Source of the DNA: Gammaproteobacteria bacterium
GTDB lineage: Bacteria > Pseudomonadota > Gammaproteobacteria > Pseudomonadales > Azotimanducaceae
Length of the DNA: 7,720 bases
Reading direction: 5' to 3'
Assembly (NCBI GenBank): GCA_030432795.1
Contig: JAUILW010000136.1
Span: forward strand, 1 to 7,720
In this document: positions 1 to 6,135 of the stretch, in pieces
How the letters are laid out: each line of letters starts with the position of its first letter
How positions within the stretch are numbered: the first letter of the stretch is position 1
Made by a program: the position numbers and the translations under genes
Notes under the pieces: generated by a model
The model's database searches: none
The model's input: only the letters and a program-made list of their open reading frames with translations
Told to the model about the DNA's origin: nothing

Positions 1-2
1 GC

Positions 3-2675
3 GAGGACATCGAGAAGATCGGCAACTACAACACCCTGGATCTGCTGCGCAAGCTGCCATCCATCGGTACCCAAGGCACCAGCCGAAACGACTCCAACGG
101 CGGCCGTGGCGCCAACTTCGTGGAAATCCACAACCTGCAGTCTGAGCGCACGCTGGTACTCATGAACGGCAGGCGCGTGGTCAATACCATCCGCGACTCC
201 ACCGGCCTTGCGGTGGACCTGCAGGCATTCCCTCAGGTCATGATCGATCGGATCGAAGTGCTGTCTGACGGCGCATCAGCGATCTACGGGTCCGACGCGG
301 TAGCAGGCGTGGTCAACGTCATCACCCGCGACGACTTCGAAGGCTTCGAACTCACCGCCGGTGTTGGCTCACCGCAGGATGACGGCGGCGACGCCGACAA
401 CTTCGGCATGCTTTTCGGCGTGCAGGGTGACCGAGGCCGCTTCATCGTCGGGGCCACCTACTCCAAAACGGACAATGTGGATTACCTCGACCGCAAGTGG
501 TCGCGCGTTCCGATTCTCGGTCAGACGCCGGACGGTGCCGGCGGCGTGCTAACGCTGATCGGTAGCGGTATCCCTCCAGAAGGCCGCGTGCAGGCGCCCG
601 GACCTGGGATCATTTTCATTCCTGACCCGACGACGGGAGCCAGCTTCCAAAACTACGACACGTTCGGCTTCAGCGGCCTGAACGGCTCTGCTGGCGACGG
701 CAGCATTCAGTCGATCCTGGATACCGGCCACCGTTTCAACTACAACGACCCGGGCGGTGACGGCGTGAGCCTCATCAACGGCGCCGAGATCTACAACATC
801 GGCGTGATCGGCGAAGTGGAGATCAACGACAACTGGAGGGCGTACACCAACATCCTCGCGCAACACCGCGAAGGACGTTTGAACTTCACGCCGCTGCCGG
901 TGGCCGGTGCTGCTGGCCGGTTTACCGACCTTCTGCAGATTCCGTTCAACAACCCGAACATCCCGGCCGATGCGCTGGCGGTCATCCAGCCGGCCGTACT
1001 GGCCGCAAACCCGTCGGCAACCGCGTTCCAGATTTCCTACAGGGGCCTGGATCTCGGCAACCGCGTTTTCAACTACGACAACGACACCATTCAGTTCACC
1101 GCAGGTTTTACCGGAGACTTCACTCTGGGCGAGCGCGAGTGGACGGTAGACAGTTGGGGCACCTGGGGACAATCCCGCCTCTCGGAGGTGACCGGAGGCC
1201 AGCTGAACGTCGGCAACCTGCAGGCCGCGGTCATTCCGGAGCTCTGCGCGCAGCTTTCGAACTGCCCGAAGCAGGCCAACGGCGACCCGCTGTTCAACCC
1301 GTTTGGTCGCAGCCCGAAAACCCAGGCAGAGATCGATTTCATCACCTTCGATGATCACGAGAAAACTGAGTACGAGATGGTGCACATCGGCGCCAGCATC
1401 AGCACCAGCAATCTCTTCGAACTGCCCGCAGGCGGCGTCGGCTTTGCCGCAGGCGTCGAGTGGCGCGATGAGACTGGCTCGGTTACCCCGTCCGGTATCG
1501 TCGGCAACGGCGACAGCGGCGGCAACTTTGCCGAACCCACCGACGGCGGCTACAACCTGTGGGAAGCCTACGTCGAGCTGGATATCCCGCTCGTCAGCGG
1601 CGCACCCTTCGCCGAAGAGCTCGGCGTCGAAGCCGCAGCCCGCTACTCCGATTACGACAGCTACGATCAAACCACCTGGAAGATCGGCGGTCGTTGGAGC
1701 CCCGTTGCTGGCGTCAGCATCCGTGCCCAGGCATCCACCGGCTTCCGTGCACCGAACGTGCTCGAGCTGTTCGGCGGCATCGCCGATACGTTCACGGGCG
1801 TCACCGACCCCTGCAACGCGGTCAATCAGGCAGCCAACCCGGTTGTGGCGGCGAACTGTGCGGCACAAGGCGTGCCTTCCACGTTCATCCAGCCTGCCGC
1901 TCAGCTGAAGACTTCAGCCGGCGGCAACCCGGATCTCGAGCCTGAAACCTCGGACAACTTCTCCGTTGGGATCGTGCTCACCCCGGAAATCTGGGGCAGC
2001 CCGCGCATCTCCATCGACTACTACGACGTAGAGATCGAAGATGCGATCAGCACACCGAACCCGGCTCAGGTGATCAACAACTGCTACAACACGCCTGGCC
2101 TGGTAGCACCGGAATGCGCACGCATCGGTCGCGGCCCAGCCGGCGACGTAGTGCGTTTCGACCTGCTCAACGAGAATCTCAACAGCATCGAAACCTCCGG
2201 CTACGATGTGAACATGAGCTTTTCGTGGGACACCGACTTCGGCTCAATCAGCGCCGATTGGCTGGTGAACTACCTCGATGAGTACGTCGAGGTGAGCGAT
2301 ACCGGAACGGTCGACGATCGTACCGGCGTCATCGCATGCGACCAGTGTGACTTCAACGGCTATCCGGAACTCAAGTCGACGCTGACCGTCGCCCTGAGCC
2401 GCAACAACTGGACCGTAGCGGCGTCCTGGCGGTACCTGGATGAGATGGATATCGACGACCAGATCGGCTTCGACACCATCACGACCAGCACCGACTCCGT
2501 CAGCTACTACGACATTTACGGTTCGTACAGCTGGGACCGCATCCAGCTGTCCTTTGGCGTTGAAAACATCGGCGACAAAGAGCCGCCGTTCATCCCGTCG
2601 ATCTCGGCGAATACCAACCCGACGTTCGACTGGCTCGGTCGCTTTTACTCCGCGCGTTTCAAGTTCACGCTGTAA
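3..2675 (+). CDS. TonB-dependent outer-membrane receptor, 5'-truncated by the window edge
   Basis: This is an outer-membrane active transporter that would import a scarce ligand using energy from TonB-ExbB-ExbD; the substrate cannot be told. The frame is open from base 3, so 890 residues are visible and the signal peptide, TonB box and start of the plug are missing. The visible plug carries the family signature RTLVLMNGRR (about residues 49-58) and a stretch containing RIEVLSDGASAIYGSDAVAG (about 83-102), followed by VVNVITR. The rest is a typical barrel of alternating aromatic and polar strands, with a late PETSDNF segment and a final aromatic strand ending RFKFTL. Cysteines occur in close pairs (C415/C421, and further pairs near bases 1812/1857, 2083/2116 and 2338/2347), which suggests disulphides in extracellular loops. 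Size and the NGRR plug fit the large receptors of gammaproteobacteria and sphingomonads. A GTG at 120 is open in frame but lies inside the plug, so it is not the real start. The gene is followed by a strong terminator. Confidence 0.95.
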   Translation, partial: EDIEKIGNYNTLDLLRKLPSIGTQGTSRNDSNGGRGANFVEIHNLQSERTLVLMNGRRVVNTIRDSTGLAVDLQAFPQVMIDRIEVLSDGASAIYGSDAVAGVVNVITRDDFEGFELTAGVGSPQDDGGDADNFGMLFGVQGDRGRFIVGATYSKTDNVDYLDRKWSRVPILGQTPDGAGGVLTLIGSGIPPEGRVQAPGPGIIFIPDPTTGASFQNYDTFGFSGLNGSAGDGSIQSILDTGHRFNYNDPGGDGVSLINGAEIYNIGVIGEVEINDNWRAYTNILAQHREGRLNFTPLPVAGAAGRFTDLLQIPFNNPNIPADALAVIQPAVLAANPSATAFQISYRGLDLGNRVFNYDNDTIQFTAGFTGDFTLGEREWTVDSWGTWGQSRLSEVTGGQLNVGNLQAAVIPELCAQLSNCPKQANGDPLFNPFGRSPKTQAEIDFITFDDHEKTEYEMVHIGASISTSNLFELPAGGVGFAAGVEWRDETGSVTPSGIVGNGDSGGNFAEPTDGGYNLWEAYVELDIPLVSGAPFAEELGVEAAARYSDYDSYDQTTWKIGGRWSPVAGVSIRAQASTGFRAPNVLELFGGIADTFTGVTDPCNAVNQAANPVVAANCAAQGVPSTFIQPAAQLKTSAGGNPDLEPETSDNFSVGIVLTPEIWGSPRISIDYYDVEIEDAISTPNPAQVINNCYNTPGLVAPECARIGRGPAGDVVRFDLLNENLNSIETSGYDVNMSFSWDTDFGSISADWLVNYLDEYVEVSDTGTVDDRTGVIACDQCDFNGYPELKSTLTVALSRNNWTVAASWRYLDEMDIDDQIGFDTITTSTDSVSYYDIYGSYSWDRIQLSFGVENIGDKEPPFIPSISANTNPTFDWLGRFYSARFKFTL

Positions 2676-2697
2676 ACGCTCCTGGAGCGATCCGATT

Positions 2698-2730
2698 CGG
2701 CGGGCCCCTTTGCGGGCCCGCCGTCTTTGT
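2698..2730 (+). terminator. Rho-independent terminator of the TonB receptor gene
   Basis: A perfect 10-bp GC stem, CGGCGGGCCC (2698-2707) with GGGCCCGCCG (2714-2723), closes a 6-nt CTTTGC loop and is followed by TCTTTGT. It begins 22 bases after the receptor stop. It also lies just beyond the stop of the convergent gene at 2742, but the T-rich tail is only on the + side, so it is mainly a + strand terminator. Confidence 0.88.
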
Positions 2731-2741
2731 GAGACAGGCGT

Positions 2742-3266
2742 TTAGCGAATACGCTTGACCCCAACCCGACGATCCACGTCGATCAGCCGCATCTCAAAGA
2801 AGCCCCAACTGTTACTGGTAATCTCCACACGCCGGGCGTCACCCGTGTAGTTGAAGTGACCAGACCTGCGTTGCTCCCACACCTGCCCGTTATCCAGTTG
2901 AAAGCGGGTCTTGCCGCTCCAACCCCGGAAGTTGCCAACGATATTTGCAACGAGACGCTGCGGCGCTTCCTCTTTCGCCTGCGGCGGGTTGGAAAACCCC
3001 CAGTTGGTATCCAACGATTTCTCTTTCGCGGCTGCGCTGTGCTCCACTGGCGTGGGTTCCGCTGAAGCACCGAGATGCCGCTGCAGCCAGGCATCGAGCG
3101 ATTGGCGCTGGGCGGCAGTGAGTTCGTGCAAGCCGGCCGCCCGATACTCCGCCTCGCCCATCAGGGCAACGAGGCGATCGCGTGCCACCTCACCGGCCTC
3201 TGCCGAGGACACGAGTGGCTGTAACACAAATAACGACACAGCAACTGTGCGCAGAACATGATGCAT
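2742..3266 (-). CDS. Small exported protein of unknown function
   Basis: The predicted protein has 174 residues and an N-terminal signal peptide (about 1-24; hydrophobic core VAVSLFVLQPLV, likely cleavage after AEA), so it should act in the periplasm or outside the cell. Residues 26-66 look helical and contain EYRAAGLHELTAAQRQSLDAW. A charged, proline-containing linker (about 67-104) follows. The C-terminal part (about 106-174) is beta-rich, with FRGWSGKTRFQLDNGQVWEQ and ending VGVKRIR. This GW..KT.F.LDNGQVW pattern resembles small conserved hypothetical proteins I recall from xanthomonad-like gammaproteobacteria, but I know no function for it. The frame extends upstream to 3401. I chose the ATG at 3266 because it starts the signal peptide and has a purine-rich GGGG about 7 bases upstream. 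It converges on the TonB receptor and lies 124 bp downstream of the Sco operon, so it may have its own promoter. Confidence 0.78.
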   Translation of the reverse strand: MHHVLRTVAVSLFVLQPLVSSAEAGEVARDRLVALMGEAEYRAAGLHELTAAQRQSLDAWLQRHLGASAEPTPVEHSAAAKEKSLDTNWGFSNPPQAKEEAPQRLVANIVGNFRGWSGKTRFQLDNGQVWEQRRSGHFNYTGDARRVEITSNSWGFFEMRLIDVDRRVGVKRIR

Positions 3267-3390
3267 GACGGACCCCGGTTCATTCACGATTTGACAGGCA
3301 TGGTTTGACGAGCGAACTCGACGGCGGAGCATCTGAGAAAACGCTGTCAGGAGACACCCGCCAATACAGAAACAGATTGTCGCCGGGCCG

Positions 3391-3984
3391 CTACCCTTCA
3401 ATCAACCGAACGACCAGGGCAAGGCGATTGCGCGGTCGGCCCAGAAGACCGTAATACAGATCGACAGCCGCCATGCGCGATCCGTACTTGTCGGCCATGG
3501 CCTGTAACACCGCATCGGCCTCGATGCCCGACATCTCATCAATCAGCGTCGCCTCAGGAACTCGCATGCTGGTGATACCTGCACGCGTAAACCGCACGGG
3601 CTTGCCTGCTAGCAACGATTCAGCGAGCTCAGGCTCCGCATCAATGTAGACCACAGGCGCACCAGGCAGGTCCATTACCCAGAGCCGCACGGTTTGTTTC
3701 ACGCCTCGTTCGTCGATAGTCAACTCCACCACTTCACCGGATTCATAAGTGGAGATGACGTAGTAGAACGTGCCAACCCATGCCAGCGTCGACAGACCGA
3801 ACAGCGCAACAGCGTAGGCGGCGTCACGCCGTGAAGGTCTCCAGCGTAGTTTTGCCAGCAGCAGCATCCCGGCAAAGCCGCTTACCCATGCAATCAAACC
3901 GCCACGCACAGCGATCAGAAATCCCGCCGCGAGAAGAACGCAAGCAATCATTGCGAGCGCGATCGTCGTTGTCTTGATCTTCAT
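3391..3984 (-). CDS. Three-helix membrane protein with a possible split-barrel (nitroreductase/PPOX-like) C-terminal domain
   Basis: The protein has 197 residues. Three hydrophobic segments (about 8-27, 29-46, 54-78) anchor it in the inner membrane. A soluble domain of about 115 residues follows. Its start, VVELTIDERGVKQTVRLWVMD, then VVYIDAE and LLAGKPVRFTRAG, resembles the beta-strand layout of small split-barrel flavin- or F420-binding proteins (nitroreductase/PPOX-like). This is a pattern impression, not a proven homology, and no catalytic residue can be named. It is the last gene of the operon: its ATG overlaps the sco stop as ATGA (3981-3984), and GGAGGT lies 9 bases upstream inside the sco coding region, so translation should be coupled to sco. 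That links it to copper or redox handling, possibly as a membrane-bound redox accessory. It could equally be a structural protein with no cofactor. Confidence 0.8.
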   Translation of the reverse strand: MKIKTTTIALAMIACVLLAAGFLIAVRGGLIAWVSGFAGMLLLAKLRWRPSRRDAAYAVALFGLSTLAWVGTFYYVISTYESGEVVELTIDERGVKQTVRLWVMDLPGAPVVYIDAEPELAESLLAGKPVRFTRAGITSMRVPEATLIDEMSGIEADAVLQAMADKYGSRMAAVDLYYGLLGRPRNRLALVVRLIEG

Positions 3985-4580
3985 GTTTGCGACACCTCCG
4001 CCGCCAGTCGAGCCGCCAATCGAGGGACATCGAAGCCGGGCCGGAAACGACCACGCAGCCGACCCTGCGGGTCGATGACCGAAAACGTCAGGGAGTGCGC
4101 CACAGAGTAGTCGTCCTCATCGGCCGACACACCAAACCGCACGCCCAGATCTGTTGCGAACCGTTCCAGTTGGGCTGGCTCACCCGTCACCCCCATGATC
4201 GACGGGCCGAAAAACCTGGCGTAGCGTTCAACATCCACCACCGAGTCCCTACCGGGATCAACAGAGACGAATACGAGCAGCACATCGCGCACCGGCAAAT
4301 CCGCAAGCCCTCGACCGAGCGCCGCCAGCTGGCTCATGCTGGTGGGACAGATATCGGGACACTGCACGAAGCCGAACAGAACGATCGACCAGCGGCCAGC
4401 GAGTGTTTGTTGATCGAACGTACCTTCGGCGGACGCGAGAGCGAATGAACCCACCGGTCGTGGCGCATCCAGCCACTCAAGCGGCTCTGCGTCGTTCGGC
4501 GCAGGAGACAGATGCGCGATGACAAGGCCAAGCACAACGGCGAGCCCCATCAGTGCGGCGAAGGCAAACGACTTAGGCAT
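3981..4580 (-). CDS. Sco1/SenC family copper chaperone or thiol-disulphide protein
   Basis: The protein has 199 residues, the usual size for bacterial Sco proteins. An N-terminal membrane anchor (about 5-23) holds a periplasmic thioredoxin-like domain. The copper-binding motif CPDICP gives C74 and C78, preceded by WSIVLFGFVQ as in the family, and the third ligand is H162 in YSVAHS. SVDPGRDS (about 106-113) matches the family's SVDPxRD segment. Sco proteins deliver copper to the CuA site of cytochrome oxidase or act as thiol reductases or redox sensors. No oxidase gene is visible here, so the target is unknown. The frame opens further upstream (4616), but the ATG at 4580 begins directly before the anchor. 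That start overlaps the stop of the upstream gene by 8 bases (ATGCCTAA), and the 3' end overlaps the next start as ATGA. Where the family usually has VDHS, this protein has VAHS. Confidence 0.93.
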   Translation of the reverse strand: MPKSFAFAALMGLAVVLGLVIAHLSPAPNDAEPLEWLDAPRPVGSFALASAEGTFDQQTLAGRWSIVLFGFVQCPDICPTSMSQLAALGRGLADLPVRDVLLVFVSVDPGRDSVVDVERYARFFGPSIMGVTGEPAQLERFATDLGVRFGVSADEDDYSVAHSLTFSVIDPQGRLRGRFRPGFDVPRLAARLAAEVSQT

Positions 4581-4974
4581 CTCGCTGCGCCCCGCGACTG
4601 ACCACAACCAGGCCAACCGCTAGCAGCGCCGGCAATGTCACGCCGGCAAAGTCCTCGAGGAGTGACGCCGGCCCGCAGATACCGACCACCACCTCCCAGA
4701 TATGGAACAGCGCATGACAAACCAACCAAAGCGCCGGCAGCAACCACAACTGCAGTCGATGCGTGCGGTACACTGCACCGGCAATGAAGGCAGCGCCCAT
4801 GAGCAGGTAGATGAAGCCGATATCACGCACGAAGTGCTGATTGAAGGGCCCACGATCAGGAACCCCGGGTACCATCCAGTACCAGGGCTCGGGTGCGGTG
4901 ATCATGTAGACGCCGTTTGCCACAAGGGCCACGCCGAGCACGGCGGCAAGGCCCGTGGAGATCTTTGCAGTCAA
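4573..4974 (-). CDS. Four-helix integral membrane protein of unknown function, TTG start
   Basis: With the TTG start the protein has 133 residues and four likely transmembrane helices (about 8-25, 52-69, 76-99, 109-126). Between helices 1 and 2 lies a polar, proline-rich stretch with PGVPDRGPFNQHFVRDIG. I recall FN.HFVRDIG in unnamed membrane proteins, but no function. Histidines H47, H87 and H91 (the last two in CHALFHIWE) lie near or in helices and could bind metal or haem; that is inference. The frame also has an ATG at 5058. I prefer the TTG because GGAGGA (4987-4982) sits 7 bases before it, a candidate promoter lies between the two starts, and the 28-residue extension from 5058 is polar and cysteine-rich, unlike a membrane-protein N-terminus. 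The 5058 start would also lie inside the operator dyad. It is the first gene of the Sco operon and overlaps sco by 8 bases. Confidence 0.82.
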   Translation of the reverse strand: MTAKISTGLAAVLGVALVANGVYMITAPEPWYWMVPGVPDRGPFNQHFVRDIGFIYLLMGAAFIAGAVYRTHRLQLWLLPALWLVCHALFHIWEVVVGICGPASLLEDFAGVTLPALLAVGLVVVSRGAQRDA

Positions 4975-4981
4975 GGGATGT

Positions 4982-4987
4982 TCCTCC
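4982..4987 (-). promoter_or_regulatory. Strong Shine-Dalgarno site that sets the TTG start at 4974
   Basis: GGAGGA on the minus strand lies 7 bases (ACATCCC) before a TTG in frame with the four-helix membrane protein. The alternative ATG at 5058 has no well-spaced ribosome binding site; the nearest AGAGG is about 16 bases away. Confidence 0.7.
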
Positions 4988-5006
4988 GCTAGAGACTCAC
5001 AACAGC

Positions 5007-5034
5007 ATTGTAGGAATCGACCCACCGCCGTGAA
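5007..5034 (-). promoter_or_regulatory. Candidate sigma70 promoter of the Sco operon
   Basis: On the minus strand, TTCACG (5034-5029, 4 of 6 matches to the -35 consensus) is separated by 16 bases from TACAAT (5012-5007, 5 of 6 matches to the -10 consensus). Transcription would start near 5000, giving a leader of about 26 nt that contains the GGAGGA site before the TTG. A small inverted repeat, CGCCG and CGGCG around TGAAG (5026-5040), overlaps the -35 element. This is prediction by eye. Confidence 0.5.
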
Positions 5035-5053
5035 GCGGCGCTCCACCCATTGA

Positions 5054-5074
5054 TTCATGAATAATATTCACGAA
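5054..5074. promoter_or_regulatory. Near-perfect 21-bp dyad, likely LysR-type operator
   Basis: The dyad is centred on A5064, with nine of ten arm pairs matched and only 5057/5071 mispaired. The core TGAATA-A-TATTCA (5058-5070) is a perfect palindrome and fits the T-N11-A LysR box. The same stretch can be read as a direct repeat 13 bp apart: ATTCATGAAT (5053-5062, itself a perfect palindrome) and ATTCACGAAC (5066-5075). The centre is about 64 bp upstream of the predicted start of the divergent operon and about 31 bp upstream of the predicted start of the regulator gene. Those positions match the usual LysR layout for activating the target and repressing its own gene. Confidence 0.65.
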
Positions 5075-5082
5075 CCTCTAGC

Positions 5083-5088
5083 TATAAT
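5083..5088 (+). promoter_or_regulatory. Perfect -10 element of the LysR-type regulator gene
   Basis: TATAAT lies 6 bases before the ATG at 5095, so transcription should start at or next to the A of the start codon. The -35 region (about 5059-5066) has no good consensus and lies inside the dyad, which fits control by the operator-bound protein. Confidence 0.6.
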
Positions 5089-5094
5089 CGCCCC

Positions 5095-6063
5095 ATGGAC
5101 AAGATGCGACACCTGGAGCTGTTCCTCGCGACGTGCAATGGGGGCTCGTTTGCGGCGGCGGCAAGAACGTGCAGCACGGATCCGTCGACGGTGAGCAAGG
5201 CAATCAGCCGGTTGGAAAGCGACCTTGGGTTCACGCTGTTCCAGCGCTCCACCCGACAGCTTCGTATCACCGCCGCCGGGCAGCGCTATGCGCGCACGGC
5301 ACGCAGCGCGCTCCAGGATCTGGCGAGCTGCGAAGCCGAGCTCAAGCAGTCCAACGATTCGCCGAGCGGCACACTGCGCATCAGCGCCGGGGTGTGTTAC
5401 GGACATCTGTATCTGCGCCCCCTGCTGTCTGCCTTCTGCAAACGTTATCCATCGATTCGCCTGGAGCTGGAACTCAACGATCTGCACGTCGATATCCTGG
5501 AGCACGATATCGATCTGGCCCTGCGCACCGGCTACGTAAAGGACAGCCGTCTGGTCGCGCGACGGCTCAGCCCCATGGACTTCCTGACCTGTGTTTCGCC
5601 GCAATATCTCGAGCAGCATGGCACCCCCCGCTGCGCTGAGGACTTTCAACAACACCAGTGGATCGGCTTCCGCATCAAGGAAACGCTGGAGTTGCAACCG
5701 ATCTTCCTGCCCGATGCACACGGCGAGTACCAGCCATACGAGTTAGAACGCAGCCTTATCACTGACGATGGCGAAGCCATGGCGTACATGTGCGCAGACG
5801 GCCTCGGGTTTGCGCAGCTGCCGCACTTTCTGGCGAAGCAGGGTCTCAGCAGCGGCGCGCTGGTGTCTCTCTATCCCTGCTTCGTGCTGCCACAACCGGA
5901 CAGCGGCGTGTTCGCCATCTATCCCAAGCGTGAGTATTTACCCGCAAAGGTCAGGGTGTTCATCGAGTTTCTCACCGCATCGCTCCTCACCATGGGAGAA
6001 AGCGCCAATCGCACCTGGGCAAGAGATTGGGAGCCGGCGATCAAGGCAGCACCGCCAGGGTAG
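5095..6063 (+). CDS. LysR-type transcriptional regulator (CrgA-like subgroup)
   Basis: The protein has 322 residues, slightly above the usual 300. An N-terminal winged helix-turn-helix (about 1-62) carries the family pattern GSFAAAARTCSTDPSTVSKA, then ISRLESDLGFTLFQRSTR. A linker helix (about 63-88) and a periplasmic-binding-protein-like effector domain (about 91-296, starting GTLRISAGVCYG) follow. The overall pattern is that of the CrgA/DsbA-like subgroup. The effector is unknown. Several cysteines (C14, C26, C79, C101, C115, C166, C180) are present, but none is a recognised redox switch. The ATG at 5095 is the first possible start after the in-frame TAA at 5062-5064, and no Shine-Dalgarno site precedes it. 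It is divergent from the Sco operon and shares 120 bp of control DNA with it, so that operon is its probable target, and it probably also controls its own gene. Confidence 0.93.
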   Translation: MDKMRHLELFLATCNGGSFAAAARTCSTDPSTVSKAISRLESDLGFTLFQRSTRQLRITAAGQRYARTARSALQDLASCEAELKQSNDSPSGTLRISAGVCYGHLYLRPLLSAFCKRYPSIRLELELNDLHVDILEHDIDLALRTGYVKDSRLVARRLSPMDFLTCVSPQYLEQHGTPRCAEDFQQHQWIGFRIKETLELQPIFLPDAHGEYQPYELERSLITDDGEAMAYMCADGLGFAQLPHFLAKQGLSSGALVSLYPCFVLPQPDSGVFAIYPKREYLPAKVRVFIEFLTASLLTMGESANRTWARDWEPAIKAAPPG

Positions 6064-6101
6064 CGGCGGCCCAGGACCGCCCACCTACAGGAAGCTACTT
6101 A

Positions 6102-6129
6102 TTGTCACCGCGAGCCGCTGGCTTAGCCT
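6102..6129 (+). promoter_or_regulatory. Candidate promoter of the FNR-type gene
   Basis: TTGTCA (6102-6107, 5 of 6 matches to the -35 consensus) is followed after 16 bases by TAGCCT (6124-6129, 3 of 6 matches to the -10 consensus). The start codon at 6136 begins 6 bases after the -10, so the transcript would begin at or near the ATG. The -10 match is weak. Confidence 0.35.
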
Positions 6130-6135
6130 GCGAGG

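Noticed and set aside
549..1868. A 439-codon open frame on the minus strand inside the TonB receptor gene
   Set aside because: It is fully antisense to a clear receptor frame. Its product is V/A/G/R-rich with no recognisable motif or signal, as expected from the mirror frame of GC-rich coding DNA.
1303..1908. A 201-codon + strand frame overlapping the receptor in another phase
   Set aside because: The product is S/P/A/R-rich shadow sequence with no motif; the receptor frame explains the region.
3291..3319. TTGACA at 3291 as a + strand -35 element
   Set aside because: No -10 element lies at suitable spacing and no + strand gene follows.
5050..5063. Possible FNR box beginning TTGAT upstream of the Sco operon
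   Set aside because: The left half matches, but the right half is GAATA instead of ATCAA, and the bases are better explained by the LysR-type dyad.
5068..5721. A 217-codon minus-strand frame over the LysR-type gene
   Set aside because: It is antisense to a gene with strong family motifs. Its product has no domain pattern, and it would run through the operator region.
6065..6081. Hairpin GGCGG/CCGCC just after the LysR-type stop as a terminator
   Set aside because: The stem is only 5 bp with a 7-base loop and no T-tract follows. It is too weak to call.
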